DNA of 64,000 bases, from assembly GCA_902805545.1 (NCBI GenBank), contig CADCTD010000150.1, positions 1 to 64,000 of the forward strand, read 5' to 3'. The position numbers were made by a program, and so were the translations under genes. Under the pieces are notes generated by a model. That model saw nothing but the letters and a program-made list of their open reading frames with translations. It was not told the origin of the DNA and searched no databases. Every line of letters begins with the position of its first letter. Position 1 is the first letter of the stretch. This document shows, one piece after another, positions 9,733-21,458 of the stretch. This DNA is from an uncultured Craurococcus sp. Lineage in GTDB: Bacteria > Pseudomonadota > Alphaproteobacteria > Acetobacterales > Acetobacteraceae.

Positions 9733-10062
9733 TCAGTAGAGGCGCCGCTGCGCCTCGTAGGGGATGACGATCTCGTCCTTGTTGACGAGGTTCAGCAGGG
9801 TCCGCGCCCGCTCGTCGAGTTCGTCGCGGTCGATGCGCTCGCCGCGCAGGCCGTTGACCTTGCGCTCCATCGAATCCCGCTCCGCCTCGGCCCGCGCCAG
9901 CGTGGCCCGCGCATCGGCAATATGCTGCTGCTTCTGCTCGCGGGCCAGCAGTCCGCTTTCGCCATGCAGCGAGTGCCAGATGAAATAGCCGCAGAGCAGC
10001 GCCAGCCCCACCGGCGGCAGAGCCTCCGCCAGCTTGCGCTTCACCGCACGTCCGAAGGACAT
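9733..10062 (-). CDS. ftsB: FtsB/DivIC-type septum formation initiator
   Basis: A 109-residue bitopic membrane protein: a short cytoplasmic N-terminus, one transmembrane helix (about residues 16-32, PPVGLALLCGYFIWHSL), then a coiled coil (AREQKQQHIADARATLARAE) and the family motif GLRGERIDRDELDERARTLL. FtsB-like proteins bridge FtsL and FtsQ in the divisome. It sits downstream of eno on the same strand, the order known from many proteobacteria, which supports the assignment. Overall sequence identity to E. coli FtsB is expected to be low. Confidence 0.85.
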   Translation of the reverse strand: MSFGRAVKRKLAEALPPVGLALLCGYFIWHSLHGESGLLAREQKQQHIADARATLARAEAERDSMERKVNGLRGERIDRDELDERARTLLNLVNKDEIVIPYEAQRRLY

Positions 10063-10146
10063 GTCCGGAATCCCCCAATCCCCGGCCTATAAGCACCAGC
10101 CGGGGCGGGTTTTGGCAAGCGGGATCGGCGGCTTGCCGCCGAATTC

Positions 10147-11595
<1,449 letters not shown>

Positions 11596-12528
11596 TCACC
11601 CGCGCCCCGCGCCCTCGGTCAGCGCCGTGAGCCGCGCGACGGCCAGCTCCAGCGCCGCCACCTTGGCCTCCGCATCCGCCCGGTCGGCGGCGAGCGCCGC
11701 ATGCGCCTGCTCGATCGCGGTCAGCAGCTCGTTGATCGCCTCGAGATTGCCCTGTGCCGGGTCGTTGTCCCGGCCCTCGGCGACGCTGCGGAAGATGCTG
11801 TAGCGCTCGCCCGGCCCGATCCGACCGTCGTTGCGGAGCGCAGCGAGGAAGCGCGCCTGCTGCGCATCCAGCCCCTCGCGCCGCGCCCGGATGGCGCCGC
11901 GCGTGCCGAGCCCTGGCTCCCGCCCGATCACCGCCTGCAGCATGGCGATGACCGCCGCCACATGCGGCTGCCCTTCCTGGACCAGGGCGGCGAGGCTCGG
12001 CGCCTGGCGCCGCTGCGCCAGCACCGCCGGCAGGTCGGCCAGCGCCGCGACGCCGGCGACCCCCGCCGTCCTCACCGGCTCCAGCACCGGCGTGCCGCTC
12101 GCGGCCTGCACGGCATCGAGCCCCTTCGCCGTCGCCTGGGCCAGGGCCTGGCCGTTGCCGGCCGTCTCGTCCCGCACCCGCTGCCCGCCCGCGGCGGCCG
12201 CGAGGACATGGGCATAGTCGCCGAGTGCGGTGAAGGCCGGCGCCAGAACCCGCCCCGCCGCCTCCGACGCCCCCGCCGGCGGCGCGGTGAAGTGCCCGGC
12301 CGGCGCCTGCCGCCCGCCGACCGCGAAGGCGATGGCATTGTCCTCGCGCTGGGCCATGCGCTCGAAGCCGTCCATGCGCCCGATCGCCTCGTCCACCGCG
12401 TCATCCGCCCGGTCGAGCATCTGGGCGAAGCGCAGCGAGGCGGGGGCGGGCGGATCCGGCCGCTCCCCCATCTGAGCGCAGCCCGCGAGCAGCGGCAGGG
12501 CGAGGAGCATCAGGCGAGGCCGGTTCAT
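11596..12528 (-). CDS. Putative lipoprotein of unknown function
   Basis: A 310-residue protein with a clear lipoprotein signal peptide (MNRPRLMLLALPLLAGC, lipobox LAGC, Cys17), so it should be anchored in the cell envelope. The mature part is alanine-rich and predicted helical throughout, with a coiled-coil-like C-terminus (ELLTAIEQAHAALAADRADA). I do not recognise a named domain. It occupies the position between pyrG and eno where many alphaproteobacteria carry kdsA. Codon use looks like its neighbours. Confidence 0.75.
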   Translation of the reverse strand: MNRPRLMLLALPLLAGCAQMGERPDPPAPASLRFAQMLDRADDAVDEAIGRMDGFERMAQREDNAIAFAVGGRQAPAGHFTAPPAGASEAAGRVLAPAFTALGDYAHVLAAAAGGQRVRDETAGNGQALAQATAKGLDAVQAASGTPVLEPVRTAGVAGVAALADLPAVLAQRRQAPSLAALVQEGQPHVAAVIAMLQAVIGREPGLGTRGAIRARREGLDAQQARFLAALRNDGRIGPGERYSIFRSVAEGRDNDPAQGNLEAINELLTAIEQAHAALAADRADAEAKVAALELAVARLTALTEGAGRG

Positions 12529-12651
12529 GCGGGTTCCCTTCTGGCTGGTTCGGCGCGGAGAGAGACCCCCGGCGCGCGCTCAGGTCAAGCGCAACCGCCG
12601 GTCACCCTGCCGCGCCCTGCCTTTCCCCGGGGTTACGCCGGCATGGCGGCG

Positions 12652-14301
<1,650 letters not shown>

Positions 14302-14399
14302 TCATAACCGGCTCCGGCGCGCTCCGCTACCCGGGATGGCACTTTGCCATGAGAGAGCAGCCATGCGGCGGCGGACCTTGTCGCCGCGCGACTCGCCTT

Positions 14400-14417
14400 G
14401 AGGGGACCTTGCCCCTC
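14400..14417 (-). terminator. Hairpin between secG and pyrG
   Basis: GAGGGG-ACCTTG-CCCCTC forms a perfect 6-bp stem in the 221-base gap between secG and pyrG. A second pairing of GCGGCG with CGCCGC lies just beside it. Neither has a T-run. They could be a weak terminator or leader structures in the pyrG transcript; the sequence does not decide. Confidence 0.3.
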
Positions 14418-14513
14418 CCGCCCGGGTTCCGATGAGGGTGCGGCGCGACGGAATCGGCTCCCACCCGGGCCGAGGAGCCCTCGAAAAGCCTCAGCCTGAC
14501 AGGTGTCCGGGGA

Positions 14514-14837
14514 TCAGTTCGTCGGAACGCTGGGGGCCGCGGGGGCAGCGGGCGCGGCCGGCGCCGTGGCCGCAGGCGGCGGCGCGTCGAGAATCGACCC
14601 GCTCACCCCGGTCCCCCGCCCGATCAGCGCGAGGGTCAGCGACAGCACGAAGAAGGCGGTCCCCAGGATCGCCGTCGTCCGGGTCAGCAGGTTGGCCGTC
14701 CCCCGCCCGGTCATGAAGGACCCCATCCCCTGGGAGGAGCCGATGCCGAGCCCACCGCCCTCGCTGCGCTGCAGCAGCACCACCGCGATCAGGGCCAGGG
14801 TGACGAAGAGGTGGATGACGAGAAGAACGGTGGCCAT
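14514..14837 (-). CDS. secG: Preprotein translocase subunit SecG
   Basis: A 107-residue inner-membrane protein with two transmembrane helices (about residues 3-22 and 54-73). The conserved loop between them reads LLQRSEGGGLGIGSSQGMG, and FMTGRGTANLLTRTTAILG leads into the second helix. The C-terminal tail is an Ala/Pro-rich low-complexity stretch (PAAPAAPAAPS), typical of alphaproteobacterial SecG. It associates with SecYE to assist protein export. Confidence 0.95.
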   Translation of the reverse strand: MATVLLVIHLFVTLALIAVVLLQRSEGGGLGIGSSQGMGSFMTGRGTANLLTRTTAILGTAFFVLSLTLALIGRGTGVSGSILDAPPPAATAPAAPAAPAAPSVPTN

Positions 14838-14878
14838 GGTCTGCGGCTGGGTCCAGGAGGGGGATACGGAGGCGCCTT

Positions 14879-15916
14879 CTACAGGCTCGCCGCGAGCGAA
14901 GCCACCCTCCCCTGCGCGACCGCCTCCGCCAGGTCATGGCTGGCCAGGTTCTTCCCCTTCGCCTCGACCTCCAGATCAGTCCAGGCCAGGTGCCCGGCTG
15001 CCCAGGCATTGATCGCCCGGCTCCACATCCGCTCCGAATGCGCGCGCATCTCCCTGGCCGGGACCCCCGCCGCCAGCAGCGCCGCGAAATCCGGCAACCG
15101 CTCCGGGTCGAGCCCGCCGGGCATCAGCCCCTCCCGCGGCGCGCTCAGATGGCCCATCGGCCGCACCCCCCGCCAGCTCTCCCGCACCCGGGCGATCCGC
15201 GGGTCGTCGACGGCGATGTGCTCGCCCTGCGAGTGGCACCAGTGGTGATGCAGGTCGAGCACGATCGGCAGCATCTCGGCCAGCGGCAGCAGGTCGTCGA
15301 GCCCATAGGCGATCTCGTCATTCTCGACCGTCAGCAGCCCCTGCGTCTCCTCCGAGAGCAACTCGAACCCGCGCCGGAAGCCCTCGATCCCGGGTGCCCG
15401 TGCCCCGCCATGGATATTGATATGGGCCCCCTCCCGGTGCCATCCGCCGGCGAGGCCGAGCATCGCCATCACCTCGGTATGGTAGTCGAGCTCCTCGATG
15501 CTGTTGGCCAGCGCCCGTGGGTTCTCGGTCGAGAGCACGCAGAACTGCCCGGGATGCATCGACAGCCGCACCCCCGCCGCCCGCGCCCGCGCGCCGATGC
15601 CGACCAGCCCACGCTCCACCACCTCCCGCAGGGCGGGCTCCGCATAGCGCGGCCTGGCGACGGGGTGGGTATAGACCGGCAGCACGTTGGAGATGATGCG
15701 CAGGCACCGCTCGATCGGCGGCGCCGCGGCCGCCTCTTCCACCTGCGCCGCCAGCGCCGCCATGTTGCCCTGAACGAGCCCGAGCAGCTTGGCCGTCGCC
15801 TCCGCCGGCCCGAGGCGGCTGAGCGCCGTGACCGTCGTGTCGCGCAGGTTCATCGAGGCCGCCGGCCGGTCATCCCCCGCCGGCGGCACCCATTTGCAGC
15901 ACCATCCAATCCGCAT
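14879..15916 (-). CDS. uvsE: UV DNA damage endonuclease (UvsE/UVDE)
   Basis: A 345-residue TIM-barrel nuclease that nicks DNA 5' to UV photoproducts, an alternative to UvrABC excision repair. Characteristic segments are MRIGWCCKWVPP, RLSMHPGQFCVLS, ELDYHTEVMAMLGL, INIHGGA, LTVENDE and LDLHHHWCH, which supply the metal-binding His/Glu/Asp residues. The start MRIG at 15916 matches the family N-terminus; an in-frame ATG five codons upstream (15931) is possible. It stands directly upstream of secG on the same strand. Confidence 0.92.
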   Translation of the reverse strand: MRIGWCCKWVPPAGDDRPAASMNLRDTTVTALSRLGPAEATAKLLGLVQGNMAALAAQVEEAAAAPPIERCLRIISNVLPVYTHPVARPRYAEPALREVVERGLVGIGARARAAGVRLSMHPGQFCVLSTENPRALANSIEELDYHTEVMAMLGLAGGWHREGAHINIHGGARAPGIEGFRRGFELLSEETQGLLTVENDEIAYGLDDLLPLAEMLPIVLDLHHHWCHSQGEHIAVDDPRIARVRESWRGVRPMGHLSAPREGLMPGGLDPERLPDFAALLAAGVPAREMRAHSERMWSRAINAWAAGHLAWTDLEVEAKGKNLASHDLAEAVAQGRVASLAASL

Positions 15917-16001
15917 GGGCGTCGAACGCATCGCGCGCGCCCCAGGTTCGCCTCGAAAAACCGGGCGAAAGTCGCTGTACAGGAACGATCAGCCGCCCGC
16001 C

Positions 16002-16937
16002 TCAGCCGAGGAACACGTCATCGGCTGTGAGGCCCTGCACGCCGAGCAGCTCGATCTCGAGCGACACGCCCGGGCTGGGCTGCGGCTCGAAGTCCGGCGG
16101 CGGCAGGTTGAACTGGGTGTAGACCTGCAGGATGGTCCGGTCGCCCTGGACCTCGTAGCGCACCTGGATCCGGAAGCCATCCTCCGGAGTGACGCGGAAC
16201 GCCTCCATGCCGATGAAGATCGGCGGCGGCGTGTCCGAGGGCATGAAGCCGCTGCGATAACCCGAAAGGTCGAGCACGTCCTGATCGGCGGATCGGAAGT
16301 CGGTGACGACATCCCGGTTCCCCGGACCCACGCCGCTATCGAGGGTCGTCCCGACGATGTTCTCCCTGTTGAACAGGAAGAGGTCGGCACCTCCCCCGCC
16401 GGTCAGGCGATCGTTGTCGTAGCCGCCCTGCAGCGTGTCGTCCCCGGTGCCCCCCGCGATGGTATCCGCCCCGCCACCGCCTCGGATGCTGTCCCGGCCC
16501 GCGCCGCCGTAGAGCAGGTCGCCGTCATCGAGCGCTTCGTAGCCCTCGGCGCCCGACGGGCTCGGCGGCCCGAAGCCCCAGCCGATGATGGTGTCGTTCC
16601 CCGATCCGCCAAAGGCGGTGTCCTCGCCATAGCCGCCCCGGACGCTGTCACGGCCGCTGCCGCCGAAGAGCAGATTGCGGCCGGGCGTGCCGTTGACCTC
16701 CACCGGGAACGGGCCGCCGCGGGCGGCATCGCCCACGACATAGTCGTCCCCGGCGCCACCGGAGACGAGGTCGTCGCCCGCGCCGCCGAAGACGCTGTCA
16801 TTCCCGTTGCCGCCGAACACGGCATCCTGGCCCGCGAGACCGTCCAGGCTGTCAGCGCCGCCGCGACCTGCAAGCAGGTCCTGCTCCGCCGTGCCGAGCA
16901 AGCTGTCGGCACCGGCACCGCCAAATCGGATGCTCAT
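16002..16937 (-). CDS. RTX-type calcium-binding repeat protein
   Basis: A 311-residue protein made largely of glycine/aspartate-rich nonapeptides such as FGGNGNDSV, FGGAGDDLV, SGGAGDDYV, FGGSGNDTI and YGGAGRDSI (roughly residues 5-190), which fold into calcium-loaded beta-rolls. A C-terminal domain follows (VVTDFRSADQDVLDLSGY), a form common in proteins exported by type I secretion. No enzymatic domain, Sec signal peptide or adjacent type I secretion genes are visible. The ATG at 16935-16937 has a good GGAGGA site; a longer in-frame start at 16970 lacks one. Confidence 0.85.
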   Translation of the reverse strand: MSIRFGGAGADSLLGTAEQDLLAGRGGADSLDGLAGQDAVFGGNGNDSVFGGAGDDLVSGGAGDDYVVGDAARGGPFPVEVNGTPGRNLLFGGSGRDSVRGGYGEDTAFGGSGNDTIIGWGFGPPSPSGAEGYEALDDGDLLYGGAGRDSIRGGGGADTIAGGTGDDTLQGGYDNDRLTGGGGADLFLFNRENIVGTTLDSGVGPGNRDVVTDFRSADQDVLDLSGYRSGFMPSDTPPPIFIGMEAFRVTPEDGFRIQVRYEVQGDRTILQVYTQFNLPPPDFEPQPSPGVSLEIELLGVQGLTADDVFLG

Positions 16938-17193
16938 CTGGGTTCCTCCGAGAAGCCCATGCCTTTCCATGGATCTTGCTCATGCGTAACCCGGCGGACG
17001 GCCCGGACCGAATTTGTTTCCCCGCTAGCGAGGCCGGGCCTGCTTCAAATTCCTTTGATTGGATCTGGGCGGGGCCGGCGCCAGCCGGCGGGCCTAAAGT
17101 CCTCAACCGCCGCCCCAAGCCATTGATTTCACGAATGGAAGCATGACGAGCCTCAATCGCTTGAGACGATTGAAGCGGGATGCCTGCGCGTTC
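16938..17193. promoter_or_regulatory. Intergenic region upstream of the RTX gene
   Basis: A 256-base gap of lower GC than average. It should hold the promoter for the RTX gene. CAATCG (17154-17159) and CGATTG (17167-17172) form an inverted repeat 22 bases past the Rieske stop codon, without a T-run. I could not identify convincing -35/-10 boxes. Confidence 0.3.
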
Positions 17194-17607
17194 TCAGGCC
17201 TCGACGACCACGTAGGTATCCTCGACCCGCACCGGGAAGGTCTCCGCCACATAGGGCCCCTCCACCAGCGCCGCCCCGCTCGTCACCTGCGCCGGGAACT
17301 GCCGCACCTGCACCCGCTTCGGGTCGAACCAAGATTTCCCTGTCCGGATGTCGAATTCCCAGTAGTGCCACGGGCACCGCACCATCTCGCCTCGCCGCGC
17401 ATAGCGATAGACGCCCGGCTCCGGGCTCTCGACATGCCCCGAGACCAGCCCCGCGCAGAGGCTCCCCCCCTGATGCGGGCAGCGGTCGCTCAGCGCATAG
17501 AACTCGCCGCCGAGGTTGAAGACGACGATCCGCTTCCCCTCCGCCTCCACCAGCCTCCGCCCGCCGGCCGGGATGTCCGCCGCCGGCGCCACCACGATCC
17601 GCGCCAT
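17194..17607 (-). CDS. Rieske [2Fe-2S] ferredoxin-like protein
   Basis: A 137-residue single-domain Rieske protein. Cluster ligands are in CPHQGG and CPWHYWEFD (C-x-H and C-x2-H). It contains no oxygenase catalytic domain, so it most resembles an electron-carrying ferredoxin of ring-hydroxylating systems or a small Rieske accessory protein. The ATG at 17605-17607 is 2 bases from the stop of the upstream amidohydrolase, so the genes form one operon. No oxygenase alpha subunit is present in the window. Confidence 0.88.
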   Translation of the reverse strand: MARIVVAPAADIPAGGRRLVEAEGKRIVVFNLGGEFYALSDRCPHQGGSLCAGLVSGHVESPEPGVYRYARRGEMVRCPWHYWEFDIRTGKSWFDPKRVQVRQFPAQVTSGAALVEGPYVAETFPVRVEDTYVVVEA

Positions 17608-17609
17608 CG

Positions 17610-18719
17610 TCAGAACCCGTAGAGCGCCCGCGCATTGCCGCCATAGATCGCCCGCCGCCGCTCGGCCGGGATCACGCCCGGGATGGCCGCACGCGGGTCG
17701 TCGAAGTCCCAATGCGGGTAGTCGCTGGCGAAGAGGATGCGGTCCCAGCCGACCCATTCGCAGATGTCGAGGACATGCTGCCCTCGCTCCGGCTCCTCCA
17801 TCGGCTGGGTGGAGACCCAGATATGCTCGCGGATGTATTCGGAGGGCGCCCGCTTCAGGTGCGGCACCTCGCTCCTCAGGTGCCGCCAGTGCTTGTCCAG
17901 CCGCCAGCCGACCGAGGGCAGCCAGGCGAAGCCGCACTCGATCAGCACCACCTTGAGGCCGGGGAATCGCTCGAACACCCCCTCGGTGACGAGGGAGATC
18001 ACCTGGTTCTGGCAGGATGTCGCATGCTCGCTCACCTCCTCGATGTAGAAGGAGGGCCAGCCGCCATTGGTCATCGCCCAGCCGCTATAGCCGAAGGCAT
18101 GGAAGGCGACAGGCAGCCCCGCCTCCACAGCCGCCTCGTAGATCGGCCAGTAGCGCGGGTTGCCGGCCGGCTCCGCGGTCCGGCTCATCATCAGCACCTG
18201 GCAGAAATTCGGGTCACCCGCCCGCTTCCTGATCTCGGCCGCCGAGGCCGCCGCATCCTCATAGGGCACGACGACGCTGCCCCGGAGCCGCGGCTCGCGC
18301 CGGAGCCAGGCCTCGAGTTGCCACTCATTCGTCGCATGCGCCATGGCCGCGGAGAAGGCGTTGTTCCGGTCCCCCTGCCCGCTCGGCTGCAAGGGGTTCA
18401 GCACCCCGACATCGATCCCGTAATTGTCGAGCAGCTGGAAGCGCAGGAAGTCGAGGTCCGAGGCCGGCGTCCCGCCCGTCGGCGGCCAGGCGTCGCGCCG
18501 CGAGGCCATCGGCTGCGCCTTGGGAAACGGCGGCTGCCCGGCGGTGAAGCCGTGCCGCGCCCGCATCCCCCAGGTCTGCAGGTGTTCCCACCAGCGCTCG
18601 CTGAGGAAGGGCCTGAAGGCCTCGATGCTGTCCGCCCTGGGATGGATGTCGACATCGACGAGCCCCTGGGTCGCGGCGGCGGGCTTGCCGGCGCTAGGGA
18701 TCGGCTGGATCACGTTCAT
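17610..18719 (-). CDS. Amidohydrolase-2 family protein (first of two)
   Basis: A 369-residue TIM-barrel metal hydrolase of the amidohydrolase-2 type, which also contains decarboxylases such as ACMSD. The metal-site motifs are VDVDIHPRAD near the N-terminus, LPVAFHAFGYSG in the middle and ILFASDYPHWD near the end. Hydrolase and decarboxylase members cannot be separated by eye. Its start overlaps the stop of the second amidohydrolase gene (ATGA, 18716-18719), implying coupled translation. Confidence 0.88.
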   Translation of the reverse strand: MNVIQPIPSAGKPAAATQGLVDVDIHPRADSIEAFRPFLSERWWEHLQTWGMRARHGFTAGQPPFPKAQPMASRRDAWPPTGGTPASDLDFLRFQLLDNYGIDVGVLNPLQPSGQGDRNNAFSAAMAHATNEWQLEAWLRREPRLRGSVVVPYEDAAASAAEIRKRAGDPNFCQVLMMSRTAEPAGNPRYWPIYEAAVEAGLPVAFHAFGYSGWAMTNGGWPSFYIEEVSEHATSCQNQVISLVTEGVFERFPGLKVVLIECGFAWLPSVGWRLDKHWRHLRSEVPHLKRAPSEYIREHIWVSTQPMEEPERGQHVLDICEWVGWDRILFASDYPHWDFDDPRAAIPGVIPAERRRAIYGGNARALYGF

Positions 18720-19786
18720 GCCACGACTCCTTCGCTGAGGCGCTGATAGGTGGCGAGCGGGTTGTCCCGCATGAGCTTCGGCCAGAGGCTTTCCGGGATG
18801 CCCGCCGGCATGGCGGCATCCCCGTCATACTGCCAGTGGGGCCAGTCGGAGGCCCAGAGCAGCAACGCATCGGACCGCAACTGGTCCATCACCCGCTGCA
18901 CGATCGCGCCATCCTCCGGCGCATCCAGCGGCTGGACGGTGAGCCGCACCTGGTCCCGCACGATCTCGGCCGGCAGCCGGTCGACCCAGGGCACCTCGAA
19001 GCGCACGCCCTTCCAGGTCTTCTGCAGCCGCCAGAGGAAGCTCGGCAGCCAGGAGACGCCCGATTCCAGCAGCACCACCCGCAGTCCAGGGAATTTGGAG
19101 AAGGCGCCCTCGGTGATGAGGCTCGCCAGCGTGCTCTGGAAGGCCTGCTGGTTGGCCGCGTATTCCTCGAGATACCAGCTCGTCCAGCCGACCGAGGTCT
19201 GCGGGTGCCGGTAGGCGCTGCCGGCATGGATGCCGAGCGGCAGCCCGTGCCGCACGCAGGCCTCGAGGACCGGCCAGAACTGCCTTCGCCCGAGCGGCAC
19301 CTCCCCCATTACCAGCGCCAGCACCTGGACGAAGCGGCGGTCGGGCGCCAGCCGCTCGATCTCGGCGACCGCGGCCTCGATGCTCTGCAGGGGCAGCACG
19401 ATGGAGGCGCGCAGCCGCGCATCCCGGTCCAGCCACTCCGCCCGGGTCCAGTCGTTCAGGGCCCGGGTGAAGGCCGCCGCCATGTCCTCGTTGAAGACCA
19501 GCTGCACGCCATAGAGCGGGTTGAGGATGCCGAGCTCGGTCCCCAACCGGTCCAGCGACTGCGCCTGGAGCTCGCCGACGCTGCCCGCCCCATGCCCATC
19601 CGCCCCGCGCCAATCGGCCCGGATGGTCTTCGGCGAGCGCACCGGCCAGGACTGGGTATCGAGGGTGGTGATCCCCCGCTCCTCCACCTGGTCGCGCCAG
19701 AACGCGTCCATATAGGGGGTGAGGGCCGCCATGCCCGGCACCATCGGATGCAGGTCGCAATCGATCGGGCGGAATCGGCCGTACAT
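18716..19786 (-). CDS. Amidohydrolase-2 family protein (second of two)
   Basis: A 356-residue paralogue of the next gene. It keeps the same landmarks: CDLHPMVPG at the N-terminus, GLPLGIHAGSAY mid-protein, LLESGVSWLPSFLWRLQK and LLWASDWPHWQYDG near the end. Two unequal amidohydrolases in tandem suggest either successive steps or a heteromeric enzyme. It begins 8 bases after the shikimate dehydrogenase-like gene, in the same operon as the Rieske protein. Confidence 0.87.
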   Translation of the reverse strand: MYGRFRPIDCDLHPMVPGMAALTPYMDAFWRDQVEERGITTLDTQSWPVRSPKTIRADWRGADGHGAGSVGELQAQSLDRLGTELGILNPLYGVQLVFNEDMAAAFTRALNDWTRAEWLDRDARLRASIVLPLQSIEAAVAEIERLAPDRRFVQVLALVMGEVPLGRRQFWPVLEACVRHGLPLGIHAGSAYRHPQTSVGWTSWYLEEYAANQQAFQSTLASLITEGAFSKFPGLRVVLLESGVSWLPSFLWRLQKTWKGVRFEVPWVDRLPAEIVRDQVRLTVQPLDAPEDGAIVQRVMDQLRSDALLLWASDWPHWQYDGDAAMPAGIPESLWPKLMRDNPLATYQRLSEGVVA

Positions 19787-19794
19787 CGGCTTCG

Positions 19795-20598
19795 CTACCC
19801 TCCCAGCGCCGCGAGCCCCAGATAGGCCGCGGCCAATTTTGCCTGGCCCTCGAACATCGCGCGGCCGGAGACCGTATCACACCCCGCCGCGGCTGCCGCG
19901 TCCAGCAGCGGCGTGCGCTCCGGGTTCGGAATGACATCGGCCACCACCTGGCCGGGCGAGAGCCGCGCGGGCTCCACCGGCAGCGCGTCCCCAGGCCGGA
20001 GCCCGAGCGGCGTCGCATTGACGACGAGGCCGCACCCCGCCGCATCCGCCGGCCCTGTCGCCACCTCGCAGCCCGGGAAGGCCGCCGCCACCGCCTCGGC
20101 CAGCGCCGCCGCCCGCCCCGGCGCCCCATCCGAGAGGGCAAGCGAGGCCACCCCCGCCCGCGCCAGGGCGAAGGCGATCGCCCTCCCCGCCCCGCCGCAG
20201 CCGACCTGCAGGACGCGCATCCCCGCCGGCTCATACCCCGCCGCACGCAGCCCGGCGACGAAGCCTTCGCCATCGAACATCTCGCCTTCCCAGCCGCCAT
20301 CGGCGCGCCGCCGCACCGTGTTCACGGCGCCCGAGAGCCGCGCCATCGGCCCCAGCGCATCGAGCAGCGGCACCACCGCCTGCTTGTGCGGCATGGTCAG
20401 CACGATGCCGTCGAGGTTGCGGATGCGCGTGAGCCCGCGCCAGGCCTGGGTCAGATCGGCCGCCGCGATCTCCATCGGCAGGAAGGCCGCATCCAGCCCC
20501 GCCCGCGCAAAGGCCGCATTCCACCACTCCGGCGAGCGCACCACCCCGACCGGGTCGCCGAGGATGGCGAAGAGCCGGGCCCGACCGGTGATCGGCAT
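19795..20598 (-). CDS. Shikimate dehydrogenase family protein
   Basis: A 267-residue NAD(P)-dependent oxidoreductase. The substrate domain has VVRSPEWWNAAF, the catalytic lysine in MPHKQAVVPLLDAL and SGAVNTVRR. The dinucleotide domain has LQVGCGGAGRAIAFAL and VVNATPLGL. It heads a catabolic operon with two amidohydrolases and a Rieske protein, so a quinate/shikimate-like or unrelated catabolic substrate is more likely than a role as the biosynthetic AroE. The start ATG at 20596-20598 has GAAGGGG upstream. Confidence 0.85.
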   Translation of the reverse strand: MPITGRARLFAILGDPVGVVRSPEWWNAAFARAGLDAAFLPMEIAAADLTQAWRGLTRIRNLDGIVLTMPHKQAVVPLLDALGPMARLSGAVNTVRRRADGGWEGEMFDGEGFVAGLRAAGYEPAGMRVLQVGCGGAGRAIAFALARAGVASLALSDGAPGRAAALAEAVAAAFPGCEVATGPADAAGCGLVVNATPLGLRPGDALPVEPARLSPGQVVADVIPNPERTPLLDAAAAAGCDTVSGRAMFEGQAKLAAAYLGLAALGG

Positions 20599-20665
20599 GC
20601 TGCACCCCTTCCGCTGTCCGCCCCGCTCGCCCATCCTCGCCCCAGGGATCGCGCGGAGGAAGGGC

Positions 20666-21442
20666 ATGGCGAGCGGCACGAAGCCGGTGGCGCTGGTGAC
20701 GGGGGCGCGGCGCGGCATGGGGGCGGCGACCTGCATCGCGCTCGCCGGCGCCGGCTACGACATCATCGCCATCGACAAGGAGTTGGAAGGGGCGCGGGAG
20801 ACCGGCCATGCCGTGGTCGCGGCCGGCGGCGACTTCGACTTCCGCTTCTGCGACCTCGCCGATCCGGAGGCGGTGGCGAGGATCGCGGAGCTCGCCTGGG
20901 AGATCGGCGGCGGGGTCGAAGCGGTGGTGAACAATGCCGGCGTCGGCACGCTCGTCCGCGGCGACCTGCTCGATCTTGCGCCCGAGAGCTGGGACCGGGC
21001 GCTCACGGTCAATACGAGGGCGCCCTTCTTCCTCACCCAGGCCCTGGCGAAGCGCATGGTGGCGGAGGATGCGCCGCGGCGCGGGCCGCGCGGCATCGTC
21101 TTCGTCACCTCGGCCAATGCCGCGCTCGCCAGCCCCGACCGGGCGGATTACTGCGCGAGCAAGGCGGCGCTCTCCATGGTGGCGCGCTGCTTCGCGCTCC
21201 GCCTCGCGGAGGACGGCATCCCCGTCTACGAGGTCCGACCCGGCGTCATCCGCACGGCGATGACCGAGGCGGTGGCCGAGCGCTACACCCAGCGGATCGC
21301 CGACGGCCTCTCGCCGATCCGCCGCTGGGGCGAGCCGGCGGATGTGGCCCGGGCCATCGCCGGGCTGCTCTCCGGCGCCATCCCCTTCTCCACCGGCGAT
21401 GCCTTCCATGTCGATGGCGGGCTGCATATCGGCCGGCTCTAG
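20666..21442 (+). CDS. SDR family oxidoreductase (3-ketoacyl-ACP reductase-like)
   Basis: A 258-residue classical short-chain dehydrogenase. The cofactor motif is TGARRGMG (TGxxxGxG), followed by VNNAGVG and the catalytic Ser-Tyr-Lys set in VTSANAALASPDRADYCASKAAL. The C-terminus (FSTGDAFHVDGGLHI) is typical of FabG-like enzymes. GGAGGA at 20655-20660 fixes the ATG at 20666. It is divergent from the shikimate dehydrogenase-like gene across 67 bases, so both may share a control region. Confidence 0.92.
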   Translation: MASGTKPVALVTGARRGMGAATCIALAGAGYDIIAIDKELEGARETGHAVVAAGGDFDFRFCDLADPEAVARIAELAWEIGGGVEAVVNNAGVGTLVRGDLLDLAPESWDRALTVNTRAPFFLTQALAKRMVAEDAPRRGPRGIVFVTSANAALASPDRADYCASKAALSMVARCFALRLAEDGIPVYEVRPGVIRTAMTEAVAERYTQRIADGLSPIRRWGEPADVARAIAGLLSGAIPFSTGDAFHVDGGLHIGRL

Positions 21443-21458
21443 CGTTCGTCGGCCAAGG

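Noticed and set aside
19913-20665. N-terminal extension of the SDR gene
   Set aside because: The open frame begins at 19913 but runs opposite the shikimate dehydrogenase-like gene. The SDR cofactor motif and a strong GGAGGA site place the start at 20666.
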